A DNA stretch of 33,708 bases from assembly GCA_964624795.1 (NCBI GenBank), contig CAZUZS010000059.1, positions 1 to 33,708 of the forward strand, in the 5' to 3' direction. The notes beneath the pieces were generated by a model. The model did not search any database, was not told the DNA's origin, and saw only the letters and a list, made by a program, of their open reading frames with translations. This document shows, piece by piece, positions 9,246-17,586 of this stretch; the first letter of the stretch is position 1; each line of letters starts with the position of its first letter. Made by a program: the position numbers and the translations under genes. Origin of the DNA: CAZUZS01 sp964624795 (GTDB lineage Bacteria > Calditrichota > Calditrichia > RBG-13-44-9).

Positions 9246-11099
9246 ATGATAACATCTTGGAGAAATATATCCCGCGGCATTTTGTTGGTTTTGCTCGTCG
9301 CGGGAGTTTCGCGAGCTCAGTACAGTTCGCTGGATTGGAAATTACACAATGTTGGCCAAGCTCTGCAATTGGTTACCAATCTCGGATCGCTCGACAATGA
9401 CCCTGTAACAAACACAACCAACGAGTTGGTTAATTATCCGGGACTTATTTTCTGTGAAATGCCCCCCGGCAGCAATGAGGAACACTTGATCCAGGGCGGC
9501 ATCTGGATTGGTGGAATTACCCCCCAGGGCGATACATTGGTCTCGGTGACCAGAACCCATTTTACACCTCATGAATTTTTCCCCAGTTCCGAACCCTGGG
9601 ATACGATATGGGTAGTCAGCGAACACGATTCGGTTGATATTCCATACTGGTCTAATTATCATGGCGTATCCGATCAGGATTTTGTTTGCCGTTATGGGGA
9701 CTATCATGTTCTCAATATTGCCAATGATAATCATGTTCCGCTTTATGTGGATGTTATTCAGCGAAGCTATGCATGGAGTTCTTATCCGAATAATCAATAC
9801 ATTGTATTTAATTATGATGTAATCCCTCAAAAAATTGAGTTGAGCAAGGTTTTTGTGGGCTTCTGGCTGCACGGGGAGATTGGAAACGCCGATGTGGCAA
9901 ACAATTTTATCGATGAAAATTCTATCTTTTTCCCAACCCGTCAGTTGGCGATCGCGGAAGATAACCAGGGAGGAGAAGACGGTACTGCTATCAGCCCGAT
10001 CGCGATCAAGATTCTGGAACCTGTCGATTCCTCAAAGATCTTTACTATGCGATGGTACAATCATGAAGATTTGAACGGCTATGGTGATGATGCCTTGCGC
10101 TACCGCGAGGCGATGAGCAGCGGGCTTATCATGCAGGACAGGCCGGAGCCGGAGCGTGCCCATATTTCTGTGTGCTTTGGTCCTTTCGAGACTGTTTCGG
10201 TAGGCGACACTCTTCACTTTGAATTGGCCGAGGTCTTCGACGATTATCCCGGCGCATTTGGATTTGGCAGGCATGGGCCCGGAATTGATTCACTCCTGCA
10301 TTTGGTTGACAACCTTGAAATATTGAAGGGAAAGGATTATAAATTGCCATTTCCACCTCCCAAACCGCAGTTTCAGGCGACAATCTCCAGCAACCATGTT
10401 ACGCTGAACTGGAAGCCGCAGCCGGGCGGTGTTAATCCCGAAACTTATCGCGATCCATATCGTGGCGACAAAGACGAGCAGCCTTTTGAGGGATACCGGC
10501 TATACAAAAGCACGCATGGCAAAACCGGCCCGTGGACGCTATTGGCGGAATATGATGTCCCCGACGATAATTTTAACAATAATATAGGCTTGCAGTGGGA
10601 ATTTACCGACACCGGATTGCTGGATTATTTCCAATATTATTACAGTGTCACGGCTTTTTCCAAACCGGATGCAGGACCACCAAAATATCCGTCACAGGAG
10701 TCGAGCATCAATGCCAACGCCATAGCGGTTACTCCCGGAACTGCCCCGAAAGTGAATGAAGGCAAGGTGGCAGTGGTACCTAATCCCTATCGCGGCGATA
10801 TAGCTTATGATAAATACGATCCGAAATGGGAGCAGCCGCCTGACAGCCGTCAAATATGGCTGGAACAAGACCGCAAAATCTTATTCATAAACCTGCCGCA
10901 AAGCTGCGAAATCAAGATATATACCCTGGCAGGTGATCTGGTGAAGACGTTGTTCCATAATGATCCCGATAATGGCTTCGAGGGTTGGAACCTGACGTCC
11001 TCCGTAGGACAGGCAATTTCCAGCGGTATTTATCTCTTTACGGTGGAGAACAGGGGAGACGGCGGCGTTCAGGTGGGCAAATTTGTGATAATTAAATGA
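9246..11099 (+). CDS. Secreted protein with FN3 domain and variant VVPNPYRG C-terminal domain (paralogue of the preceding gene)
   Basis: The best start is ATG 9246 (617 residues): GGAGAG at 9233-9238 is 7 nt upstream and the encoded N-terminus, MITSWRNISRG, leads straight into a signal peptide ending SRAQ. An in-frame ATG at 9207 would add 13 residues and has no ribosome binding site. The architecture matches the preceding gene: an N-terminal beta domain with GGIWIGGI, EPWDTIWVV and DQDFVCRYGDY; an FN3 domain with FEGYRLYKS; and a C-terminal domain from residue 507, KVAVVPNPYRGD to VGKFVIIK. The two copies are well diverged in the N-terminal half and most alike in the FN3 and C-terminal parts, so this is an old duplication. 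It probably works beside the PorV-like protein encoded 38 nt downstream. Function is unknown. Confidence 0.75.
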   Translation: MITSWRNISRGILLVLLVAGVSRAQYSSLDWKLHNVGQALQLVTNLGSLDNDPVTNTTNELVNYPGLIFCEMPPGSNEEHLIQGGIWIGGITPQGDTLVSVTRTHFTPHEFFPSSEPWDTIWVVSEHDSVDIPYWSNYHGVSDQDFVCRYGDYHVLNIANDNHVPLYVDVIQRSYAWSSYPNNQYIVFNYDVIPQKIELSKVFVGFWLHGEIGNADVANNFIDENSIFFPTRQLAIAEDNQGGEDGTAISPIAIKILEPVDSSKIFTMRWYNHEDLNGYGDDALRYREAMSSGLIMQDRPEPERAHISVCFGPFETVSVGDTLHFELAEVFDDYPGAFGFGRHGPGIDSLLHLVDNLEILKGKDYKLPFPPPKPQFQATISSNHVTLNWKPQPGGVNPETYRDPYRGDKDEQPFEGYRLYKSTHGKTGPWTLLAEYDVPDDNFNNNIGLQWEFTDTGLLDYFQYYYSVTAFSKPDAGPPKYPSQESSINANAIAVTPGTAPKVNEGKVAVVPNPYRGDIAYDKYDPKWEQPPDSRQIWLEQDRKILFINLPQSCEIKIYTLAGDLVKTLFHNDPDNGFEGWNLTSSVGQAISSGIYLFTVENRGDGGVQVGKFVIIK

Positions 11100-11137
11100 T
11101 ATGACAAACAGGATAAATTAAAATTTGGGATGTTGCT

Positions 11138-12058
11138 ATGTTTAAGAATTTGTTAATAATGCTGTTTTTGATTCCACTCGCATTATTTGCGCAGTATGAA
11201 AGACCGGGCAGCACCGATGCCCAATTTTTAAAGATTGGCGTAAGCCCTCGGGCAGCCGGCATGGGTGATGCCTACATTTCTGTGGCCGATGGTGCGGAAG
11301 CAACCTACTATGATCCCGCGGCTCTTGCACGAATTCCAAAATCCGCATTGGCCTTCACACACACCGCCTGGTTTGCAGGCATCAACCATGAATTTGCCGC
11401 AGCAGTTCATAATTTTGGAGTTTACGGGGCATTTGGTGTGTCGGTTACCGCGCTGTATACGGATGAAATGGCCGTTCGAACACCGCTGCAGCCGGACGGC
11501 ACCGGTGAAACGTTTTACTCTGGAAATTACCGATTCGGACTTTCCTACGCCCGCTACCTGACTGACCATGTTAGCATCGGCGGAACTTTCAATTATATTA
11601 ATCTTTCCTTATATGAGAGCTTTACTGCAAATGCCGTTTCAGGCGATATTGCCGTCCTTTACGTCACCGACTTCCGAGGATTTCGTTTTGGGATGAAGAT
11701 TGCCAATTTTGGCTCGGAGGTTAAATTTGTGAACGAGTCTTACCCGCAGCCGACCAATTTTCAATTCGGGCTTTCATTTAATGCAATCCAGGCTGAAAAG
11801 CAGACAGTCTTATTCGCCATATCGGCAATGAAACCGAACGATGGCAAGCCGTTGAGCCAAATCGGTGCGGAGTGGTCATTCAACAAAGTGATTTACCTGC
11901 GGGGCGGATATCAATTGAATAATGATGTGTCCACATATTCTTTCGGCGGTGGACTGCATTGGGATATTTCCAACTACCGCCTCGCCTTTGACTATTCCTA
12001 CAGTGATTTCAGTTTGTTGGGAGCTGCAAACCGGTTTGGCATGGCATTTACATTTTAA
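11138..12058 (+). CDS. PorV/PorQ-family outer-membrane beta-barrel protein
   Basis: This 306-residue protein has a signal peptide (about 1-19, ending LFAQ) followed by the PorV/PorQ (UPF0164) signature around 24-66: AQFLKIGVSPRAAGMGDA and AEATYYDPAALARI. The rest alternates as beta-strands and ends NRFGMAFTF, with a terminal aromatic residue typical of outer-membrane barrels. In characterised T9SS bacteria, PorV shuttles cargo carrying the C-terminal sorting domain to the attachment machinery; family members elsewhere are less well understood. Its place between two VVPNPYRG proteins and three PNPFNP-tagged proteins fits a cargo-handling or receptor role. The family call is firm; true PorV activity is inference. 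Confidence 0.85.
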   Translation: MFKNLLIMLFLIPLALFAQYERPGSTDAQFLKIGVSPRAAGMGDAYISVADGAEATYYDPAALARIPKSALAFTHTAWFAGINHEFAAAVHNFGVYGAFGVSVTALYTDEMAVRTPLQPDGTGETFYSGNYRFGLSYARYLTDHVSIGGTFNYINLSLYESFTANAVSGDIAVLYVTDFRGFRFGMKIANFGSEVKFVNESYPQPTNFQFGLSFNAIQAEKQTVLFAISAMKPNDGKPLSQIGAEWSFNKVIYLRGGYQLNNDVSTYSFGGGLHWDISNYRLAFDYSYSDFSLLGAANRFGMAFTF

Positions 12059-12082
12059 GAACCGGAAAAGTCGTGTAATCAA

Positions 12083-14809
12083 ATGATAGTCAATAGAAAA
12101 CAAAGGATTACTATCTTCCAATTTTTTTTTATCCTGTTTGTCCTGATTCACAGTAGTTATTCTCAAACGACTCAAACTTCGGTTTATTATAAGAATTTTG
12201 TAAGGCACTCGGAGGGGGAATTTTGTGAGCATCAGCCTCCGGCGACAACTTTCGCAGTTTACCTGAACAACAATCAGGGAAAAATTCTTGTCGAGAATGC
12301 ACCGCGCTGGAGGACAGGCATGGACCCGAATATCCCCGGGACGGGTGTCTTCGGCGTGGAGTTGGGGAACTTCTCCAACCCTCCGCTTGCGATTGGCGAT
12401 ACTGTTTCAATCAGGTTCAGTTGCAATGAAAGCCATGAGCAGGGTGTTTTGACTGCGGTAGTTTCGGGTATTCCATGGTATTATTTTCCTGCCACGCTAT
12501 CGCTCACCCCGGTGAATATGCCTTCTCCACCAACCGGACTTTCGTTGACAGTCAGCAGCAATGGCCAACGAATTCTTCAATGGAACGAGCAATCCGGTGT
12601 TTCATATTCAGTTTACCGCAGAGATGCAGCAGACACGGTCGCATTGGGTCAATCCCGTATGCAATATTTTCGCCTGGCGGAAAATGTGGTTGGCGGAAGC
12701 TTCACCGACGCTTCGACATCCGCTGAGGCGCACGGCTATATTGTGATACCAAAGCGTGGAAATGTATACGGTTCTCATTCAGTGGAGGTCACCGATTTCC
12801 CCGGCATTCCCGAAGGTTTGGAGGCCGCGGTGGCGTCATCGAATCCGCTGACTGTGGCAGTCACCTGGCGGCAGCCCGGCGACACCACCGGTCTGCGCTA
12901 CCGTATTTACCGCTCGCGGTCGGCCGGATTGAGCGTTGATTCAACAAAATTAATCGGTTCCACCGCAAGCTGGCATTTCATCGATTCGTTGGTTACTCAG
13001 GGAGAAACTTATTATTACAAGGTTGTAGCGGTGAATGAGATCGGAATTCCCGGTCTTCCATCGGACGAAGTTTCGGTTAGCGCAGTGCCCTTCGCAAACG
13101 GCTATCCTGACTTGGATATTCTGCACATTTCGCGATCTCCAAAATATCCCCGATTTGAAGTGGAATACACCGCGTCCGGTTACAATCCGCACCCGCGCCC
13201 GGGCACCGAAAATCAAAAACATTATCCTGATCCGGGCGAAATGATGACTTACACCGCAACGGTTCGCAACAGCGGCGGCGGAACAATGGACGGATTTCGG
13301 CTCTTCTGGTATGTGGATTCGCAAATCGTCCAAACCGAAGATTACGGGGCGCTGTTTCCCCGGCAGAGAATTTTCTCACGCCTGCAGTGGCCGTGGAGCG
13401 ATTCGCCTGTGAATATCAAGTGCGAAGTTCAGCCGTTGCAGACAACGAATGAAGTAACTGCAAATAATAATTCTCTGCAAATCCGATCAAATGCGCTTTC
13501 GTTTCATTTTTATGCGGAAGAGAATATTCTCGAGCTTTTCGGAACGCATCTGAATCCGATGGACTCTTACAGCTTCGAAGATTGGGCGCAGGTGCATGTT
13601 GGGAAGCTGAACCGATTTTTTGCCGAAGCCGTTTATCCGGGCTTTGCTCCGCAGGGGGTTCCGGAAGCGGTTTTTCTTGATACGGTTGATTATCATGCGA
13701 ATGGAACTTTGCCGGCCGGCGGTACACATGCGCCGGAAAGCATTTTATGGGACGGGCAGTGGGGTTTTACCGGTGATGCGAATGCGATGAACTACTTTCT
13801 GAATATCGTACTGAATCAGCAAAATGGAATGGACTGGGCATTACTGCACGAACTGGGACACCAACTGGGCTTGATCGATCTCTACAATATGGATGTGCAA
13901 CAGAGTGAATTTCAGGTGATTGATCCTCGCACCGGACAGACCCCACCCCTGACTCCCATTGCGTGGGATGTTCTTTTTTATTGCAGCCGCAGCCCGCACC
14001 TGATGCACAGCAACTACCAGGCAGGACTTTCCGACCATTCAGCAGGCGGCCTGCTGCGGAACCTCAGCAAACGGCGCGGCTACTTTGGCGATTATCTGGC
14101 TGATATTCCGCATGAGAACACACTGGAGCTTCGATACCCGGATGGCATACCGGTCAGGAACGCGGAACTGTGGGTTTACCAGATGCAGGATAATTCTATC
14201 CCCGATATTCCCAAATTCCGGGGGCGCACCGATTCACAGGGCTCTTATATTTTTCCGCACACTACCGATTCCCTCTATTCCGGCGGCATTGCGGTTGAAA
14301 ACCCTTTTTCCTCTACTTTCAGTCCGGCACCGCACGTGGTCGGCACAAACTCGGTCCTGTTCATTCGTGCGGCGAAAGACGACAGCGTGGGCTATCGATT
14401 CATGGATGTTTGTGAATTTAATGTGGCCTATTGGTCGGGCGATTCGCTTGCTGCTGCCTATCCGGTTACTATCTCAGAATGGTTTGCCATGCCGGCTTCG
14501 GGGGTTGGCGGTATTTTAAATAATGTTCCACAGCACTACGCACTTAATCAAAATTTTCCGAATCCGTTTAATCCGGTGACGCGAATTGCCTACCAGTTGC
14601 CTGAACAGTGTGACATCGATTTGATGATTTACAATACGCTGGGACAAGCCGTGCGAAGACTGGTTTCCAAAAGGCAAATGCCGGGAATTTACGAGGTGGT
14701 CTGGGATGGCAAGAATGATCTTGGCGCTGCCGTTTCCAGCGGGATTTATTTTTACCGAATAGAATCGGAAAATTTTAACAGCATCCGGAAAATGATTCTC
14801 CTGAGATAG
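12083..14809 (+). CDS. Secreted metallopeptidase-like protein (HExxHxxGxxD) with two-Cys N-terminal module, FN3, CARDB and T9SS sorting domains
   Basis: This 908-residue exported protein is a candidate zinc endopeptidase. A signal peptide ends near SYSQ (residue 28). A module of about 120 residues follows with HSEGEFCEH (Cys48), PRW (74-76), VELGNF (92-97) and Cys114; it recurs in three other genes here. Two FN3 domains (about 146-235 and 241-335) and a CARDB-like domain (about 343-475) come next. The catalytic region holds HELGHQLGLID at 589-599, fitting HExxHxxGxxD, the metzincin-type zinc site with Asp as third ligand. Residues about 819-908 are a T9SS type A sorting domain (QNFPNPFNP to KMILLR). 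It starts 24 nt after the PorV-like gene and has only a weak ribosome binding site, consistent with coupling. Peptidase activity is inferred from the motif. Confidence 0.85.
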   Translation: MIVNRKQRITIFQFFFILFVLIHSSYSQTTQTSVYYKNFVRHSEGEFCEHQPPATTFAVYLNNNQGKILVENAPRWRTGMDPNIPGTGVFGVELGNFSNPPLAIGDTVSIRFSCNESHEQGVLTAVVSGIPWYYFPATLSLTPVNMPSPPTGLSLTVSSNGQRILQWNEQSGVSYSVYRRDAADTVALGQSRMQYFRLAENVVGGSFTDASTSAEAHGYIVIPKRGNVYGSHSVEVTDFPGIPEGLEAAVASSNPLTVAVTWRQPGDTTGLRYRIYRSRSAGLSVDSTKLIGSTASWHFIDSLVTQGETYYYKVVAVNEIGIPGLPSDEVSVSAVPFANGYPDLDILHISRSPKYPRFEVEYTASGYNPHPRPGTENQKHYPDPGEMMTYTATVRNSGGGTMDGFRLFWYVDSQIVQTEDYGALFPRQRIFSRLQWPWSDSPVNIKCEVQPLQTTNEVTANNNSLQIRSNALSFHFYAEENILELFGTHLNPMDSYSFEDWAQVHVGKLNRFFAEAVYPGFAPQGVPEAVFLDTVDYHANGTLPAGGTHAPESILWDGQWGFTGDANAMNYFLNIVLNQQNGMDWALLHELGHQLGLIDLYNMDVQQSEFQVIDPRTGQTPPLTPIAWDVLFYCSRSPHLMHSNYQAGLSDHSAGGLLRNLSKRRGYFGDYLADIPHENTLELRYPDGIPVRNAELWVYQMQDNSIPDIPKFRGRTDSQGSYIFPHTTDSLYSGGIAVENPFSSTFSPAPHVVGTNSVLFIRAAKDDSVGYRFMDVCEFNVAYWSGDSLAAAYPVTISEWFAMPASGVGGILNNVPQHYALNQNFPNPFNPVTRIAYQLPEQCDIDLMIYNTLGQAVRRLVSKRQMPGIYEVVWDGKNDLGAAVSSGIYFYRIESENFNSIRKMILLR

Positions 14810-14961
14810 AGTGGATAGAAAAAATGGCTGTCCGTATCTTCTGCTGAGATAGAAAAAGTAGGTATTATGACGGGAGCTCATTTTTATTATATTCTGAAAA
14901 CGTTTCTTCTTAAAGCTGTGGGGAAGATAGGAAAATGAATGAAACAATGAAGGAATAAAAT

Positions 14962-17415
14962 ATGACCTTAAAGAAAATACTGAGAAGCCTGGCGGGGGCC
15001 AACCTTTTCATGATACTCTTGTTGGCGATGTTTTATAATGGCTATGCGCAGGTTGACAATGATTATGCTTATTACAAAAATTTTGTGCAGCATGCCAATG
15101 GGAGTTTCTGTGATCATCTTCCCCCCGAAACCGGTTTTACGGCATTCCTCAACAGCGATGAAAGCAAAATATTGCTGGAGACTTCACCCCGCTGGAAATC
15201 GGGAGCGGAACCGAACATTGCCGGGAACGGCACCTTTGGCGTGGAGCTTGGCAATTTTGCCGATCCTGCGCTGGCGATAGGGGACAGCGTTTTTGTCCGG
15301 TTTACCTGCAATACCACCCATCAACAGGGGGTGCTTTCGGCGGAAGTGAATTCGCTTCCCTGGTTTACCTTCCCTGCTACGCTGAACCTGGCGTCCGTGA
15401 ACCTGCCAGCGCCGCCGCAGGATCTGCGCCTTTCGCTGGACAGTACCACTTTCCACCGAACCGTTTCCTGGACGGCGGTGGCGGGAATGTCCTACGATGT
15501 TTACCGCCGCGCTTACAGCGATACGATCCCGGACGGCCGGGCGCGCATGATGTATTCCCGTGTCGGGCAGAATATCAGCACCGGTCAGTTCACCGATGTC
15601 ACCTCCATCGGTGGTGAAAAATATGGTTATGTCGTTTACGCGGTGAACGGAGATGGTGTGAAAAGCTCGCATTCTGAAGAAGTAAATGAAGATCCTTACG
15701 TCAAACCGGGACTGGATTTGACGATTGGCTACATCGCCCGTCTGCCGCGCATCAGCTATGTGTGGGGCAGCACCAATCCCGCGGAAGAAGGATGGCCCGC
15801 TCCGGGTGAGACTGTCACCTGGCATGCAGTCATTAAAAATTGGGGGGATACAACGTTAAGTTCTGTGAAATATAAATGGGTGCTGGATGGCGTCGTGGTG
15901 GATACCGGCTTTGTGAATATGCCCGCCGCCGACACCACCTCCGTTGAATACCCATGGAGTTGGACATTCGACCGGCATACGCTGAAATTGGTTCTCGATC
16001 CCACAAACCTGATTGGTGAGGAAGAGGAAGGTAACAATGAACTGACCGTCTATACCAACGCGATTGCCGCCGGTTTCTATGTTGAGCAGAGTGTTTACGA
16101 TTATTTCCATCAATATCAGAAACTGTTGGGCGTGAATTCCAATTGCTGGGAGGACTGGGCGCAGCGACATATCCGATTATGGAATGGAATGTTTGCCAAT
16201 GCTATTTACCCGGATTCTCCTGATGGGGTTCTGGATCGTATCCGGCTTGATAAAATTACCGTGGTCCCGGACGGTGCGCTGCCGCTTGTTGCGGGCTGGC
16301 TGCCGTCCAACACACCAAATGCCAACGACCGCACTATTGATCTGCAGTGGGGCTTTACCATCGACCTGCTTAGCGGGAGCTTTTATAGCAACCATACTAA
16401 TGCAATCATGACCAATCCATTCTATTTTGAGGGATCGTTGCTGCACGAGTTGGGGCACGCCCGCTACCTGATTGATCTTTACGGATTGAACGTTCATGAT
16501 GACGGTACCGGAAATACCGTGGCGATCCGTGAGAACGGCGCATTGATTGTTGGCACCCCATATATGCCGTTGATGGGGGACGCTGTTTATTATACGCCTA
16601 TTCACGGATTGATGAATGGGGATTACACCTGGGTGGATGAATACAGCACCGCCGCGCTCAATCTGATAACCGGGCACCGGGCGATTCTCGGCAATTATAA
16701 CGCGCCGGGCAATATTGGCGTTTTTCTGCAGGATTTACCGGCCCAGAACCGCTTGACCATAAAAGACAGCAACGGCAATATTCTTCCCGGAGCGGATGTT
16801 GAGGTTTTCCAGGCCACGGGGCAATCGGGTGTCTGGTATGGCAAGCATTTCGACAGTATTCCCGACCTGCAATTTACCGCGGACGCCAACGGTGTAATAG
16901 AAATGGGTCGCTGCCCATTTTCGGTTACCGGCCACGTCACCCACGATTACGGCCTTTCGAACAGCGTGATAATTTTGCGAGTAGCACACGACAACCGGGT
17001 GGGATACGGATTCTTCGAGGTGACCCAATTCAATATGGAATACTGGCGCGGACATACCCAGGAGGGTAATTATGAGATCGAGGTGAACCTGGTTGAGCCG
17101 GCCGGAATCGCCGGGAAGGCGGACAATCAAATCCCGGAAAAATTTGCGCTACTGCAGAATTATCCGAATCCGTTTAATCCGACCACCGATATCAGATACC
17201 GTATTTCCCATCAGTCCAGGGTAAAGTTGACCGTGTATAATACTCTCGGCCAAAAAGTCAGAACGCTGGTGGAGAAGAAACAGGCTGCCGGTGATTATTC
17301 GGTGCAATGGAACGGATTGAATGCGAATGAAATGCCGGCGCCCAGCGGCGTCTATTTTTACCGCCTGGATGCGGAGGGTAATCACTTCACACGCAAGATG
17401 GTATTGATGCGGTGA
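14962..17415 (+). CDS. Secreted metallopeptidase-like protein (HExxHxxYxxD) with two-Cys N-terminal module, FN3, CARDB and T9SS sorting domains
   Basis: This 817-residue paralogue of the preceding gene has one FN3 domain fewer. A signal peptide ends GYAQ. The two-Cys module shows Cys50 in GSFCDH, PRW at 76-78, VELGNF at 94-99 and Cys116 in RFTCN. One FN3 domain (about 148-240) and a CARDB-like domain (about 251-370, IKNWGDTTLSSVKYKWVLDG) precede the peptidase region. The zinc motif HELGHARYLID lies at 495-505; the Gly of the metzincin consensus is Tyr here, while both His, Glu and the following Asp are kept. A T9SS type A sorting domain runs from 730 (LLQNYPNPFNP) to KMVLMR. AAGGAAT precedes the ATG, and a 152-nt gap separates it from the previous gene. 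Its activity should be treated as unproven because of the Gly change. Confidence 0.83.
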   Translation: MTLKKILRSLAGANLFMILLLAMFYNGYAQVDNDYAYYKNFVQHANGSFCDHLPPETGFTAFLNSDESKILLETSPRWKSGAEPNIAGNGTFGVELGNFADPALAIGDSVFVRFTCNTTHQQGVLSAEVNSLPWFTFPATLNLASVNLPAPPQDLRLSLDSTTFHRTVSWTAVAGMSYDVYRRAYSDTIPDGRARMMYSRVGQNISTGQFTDVTSIGGEKYGYVVYAVNGDGVKSSHSEEVNEDPYVKPGLDLTIGYIARLPRISYVWGSTNPAEEGWPAPGETVTWHAVIKNWGDTTLSSVKYKWVLDGVVVDTGFVNMPAADTTSVEYPWSWTFDRHTLKLVLDPTNLIGEEEEGNNELTVYTNAIAAGFYVEQSVYDYFHQYQKLLGVNSNCWEDWAQRHIRLWNGMFANAIYPDSPDGVLDRIRLDKITVVPDGALPLVAGWLPSNTPNANDRTIDLQWGFTIDLLSGSFYSNHTNAIMTNPFYFEGSLLHELGHARYLIDLYGLNVHDDGTGNTVAIRENGALIVGTPYMPLMGDAVYYTPIHGLMNGDYTWVDEYSTAALNLITGHRAILGNYNAPGNIGVFLQDLPAQNRLTIKDSNGNILPGADVEVFQATGQSGVWYGKHFDSIPDLQFTADANGVIEMGRCPFSVTGHVTHDYGLSNSVIILRVAHDNRVGYGFFEVTQFNMEYWRGHTQEGNYEIEVNLVEPAGIAGKADNQIPEKFALLQNYPNPFNPTTDIRYRISHQSRVKLTVYNTLGQKVRTLVEKKQAAGDYSVQWNGLNANEMPAPSGVYFYRLDAEGNHFTRKMVLMR

Positions 17416-17471
17416 GTGATGAGGAATTTTACTGGTAAGTGGGGAAGAGCAAATCTCGGAAGCTAAAATTT

Positions 17472-17535
17472 TGACCCCACCCCCTTTCTCCCCCTCCCCT
17501 GATGCATTAGGGGAGGGGGTTGGGGGCAAGGGTCA
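17472..17535. repeat. C/G-rich intergenic hairpin repeat, copy 1
   Basis: An imperfect palindrome is bounded by TGACCC and GGGTCA. Its core is a perfect 11-bp stem, CCCCCTCCCCT (17490-17500) with AGGGGAGGGGG (17509-17519), around the 8-nt loop GATGCATT. A related hairpin with an 8-nt loop lies at 26886-26945. It sits between two protease genes. It may be a non-autonomous repeat or a bidirectional stem-loop; no T-tract follows, so an ordinary terminator is unlikely. Confidence 0.65.
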
Positions 17536-17586
17536 GGCAGGGAATTGGCTTTTTGCTTGCATGCGATATTTCAGGAGGCGGACATT

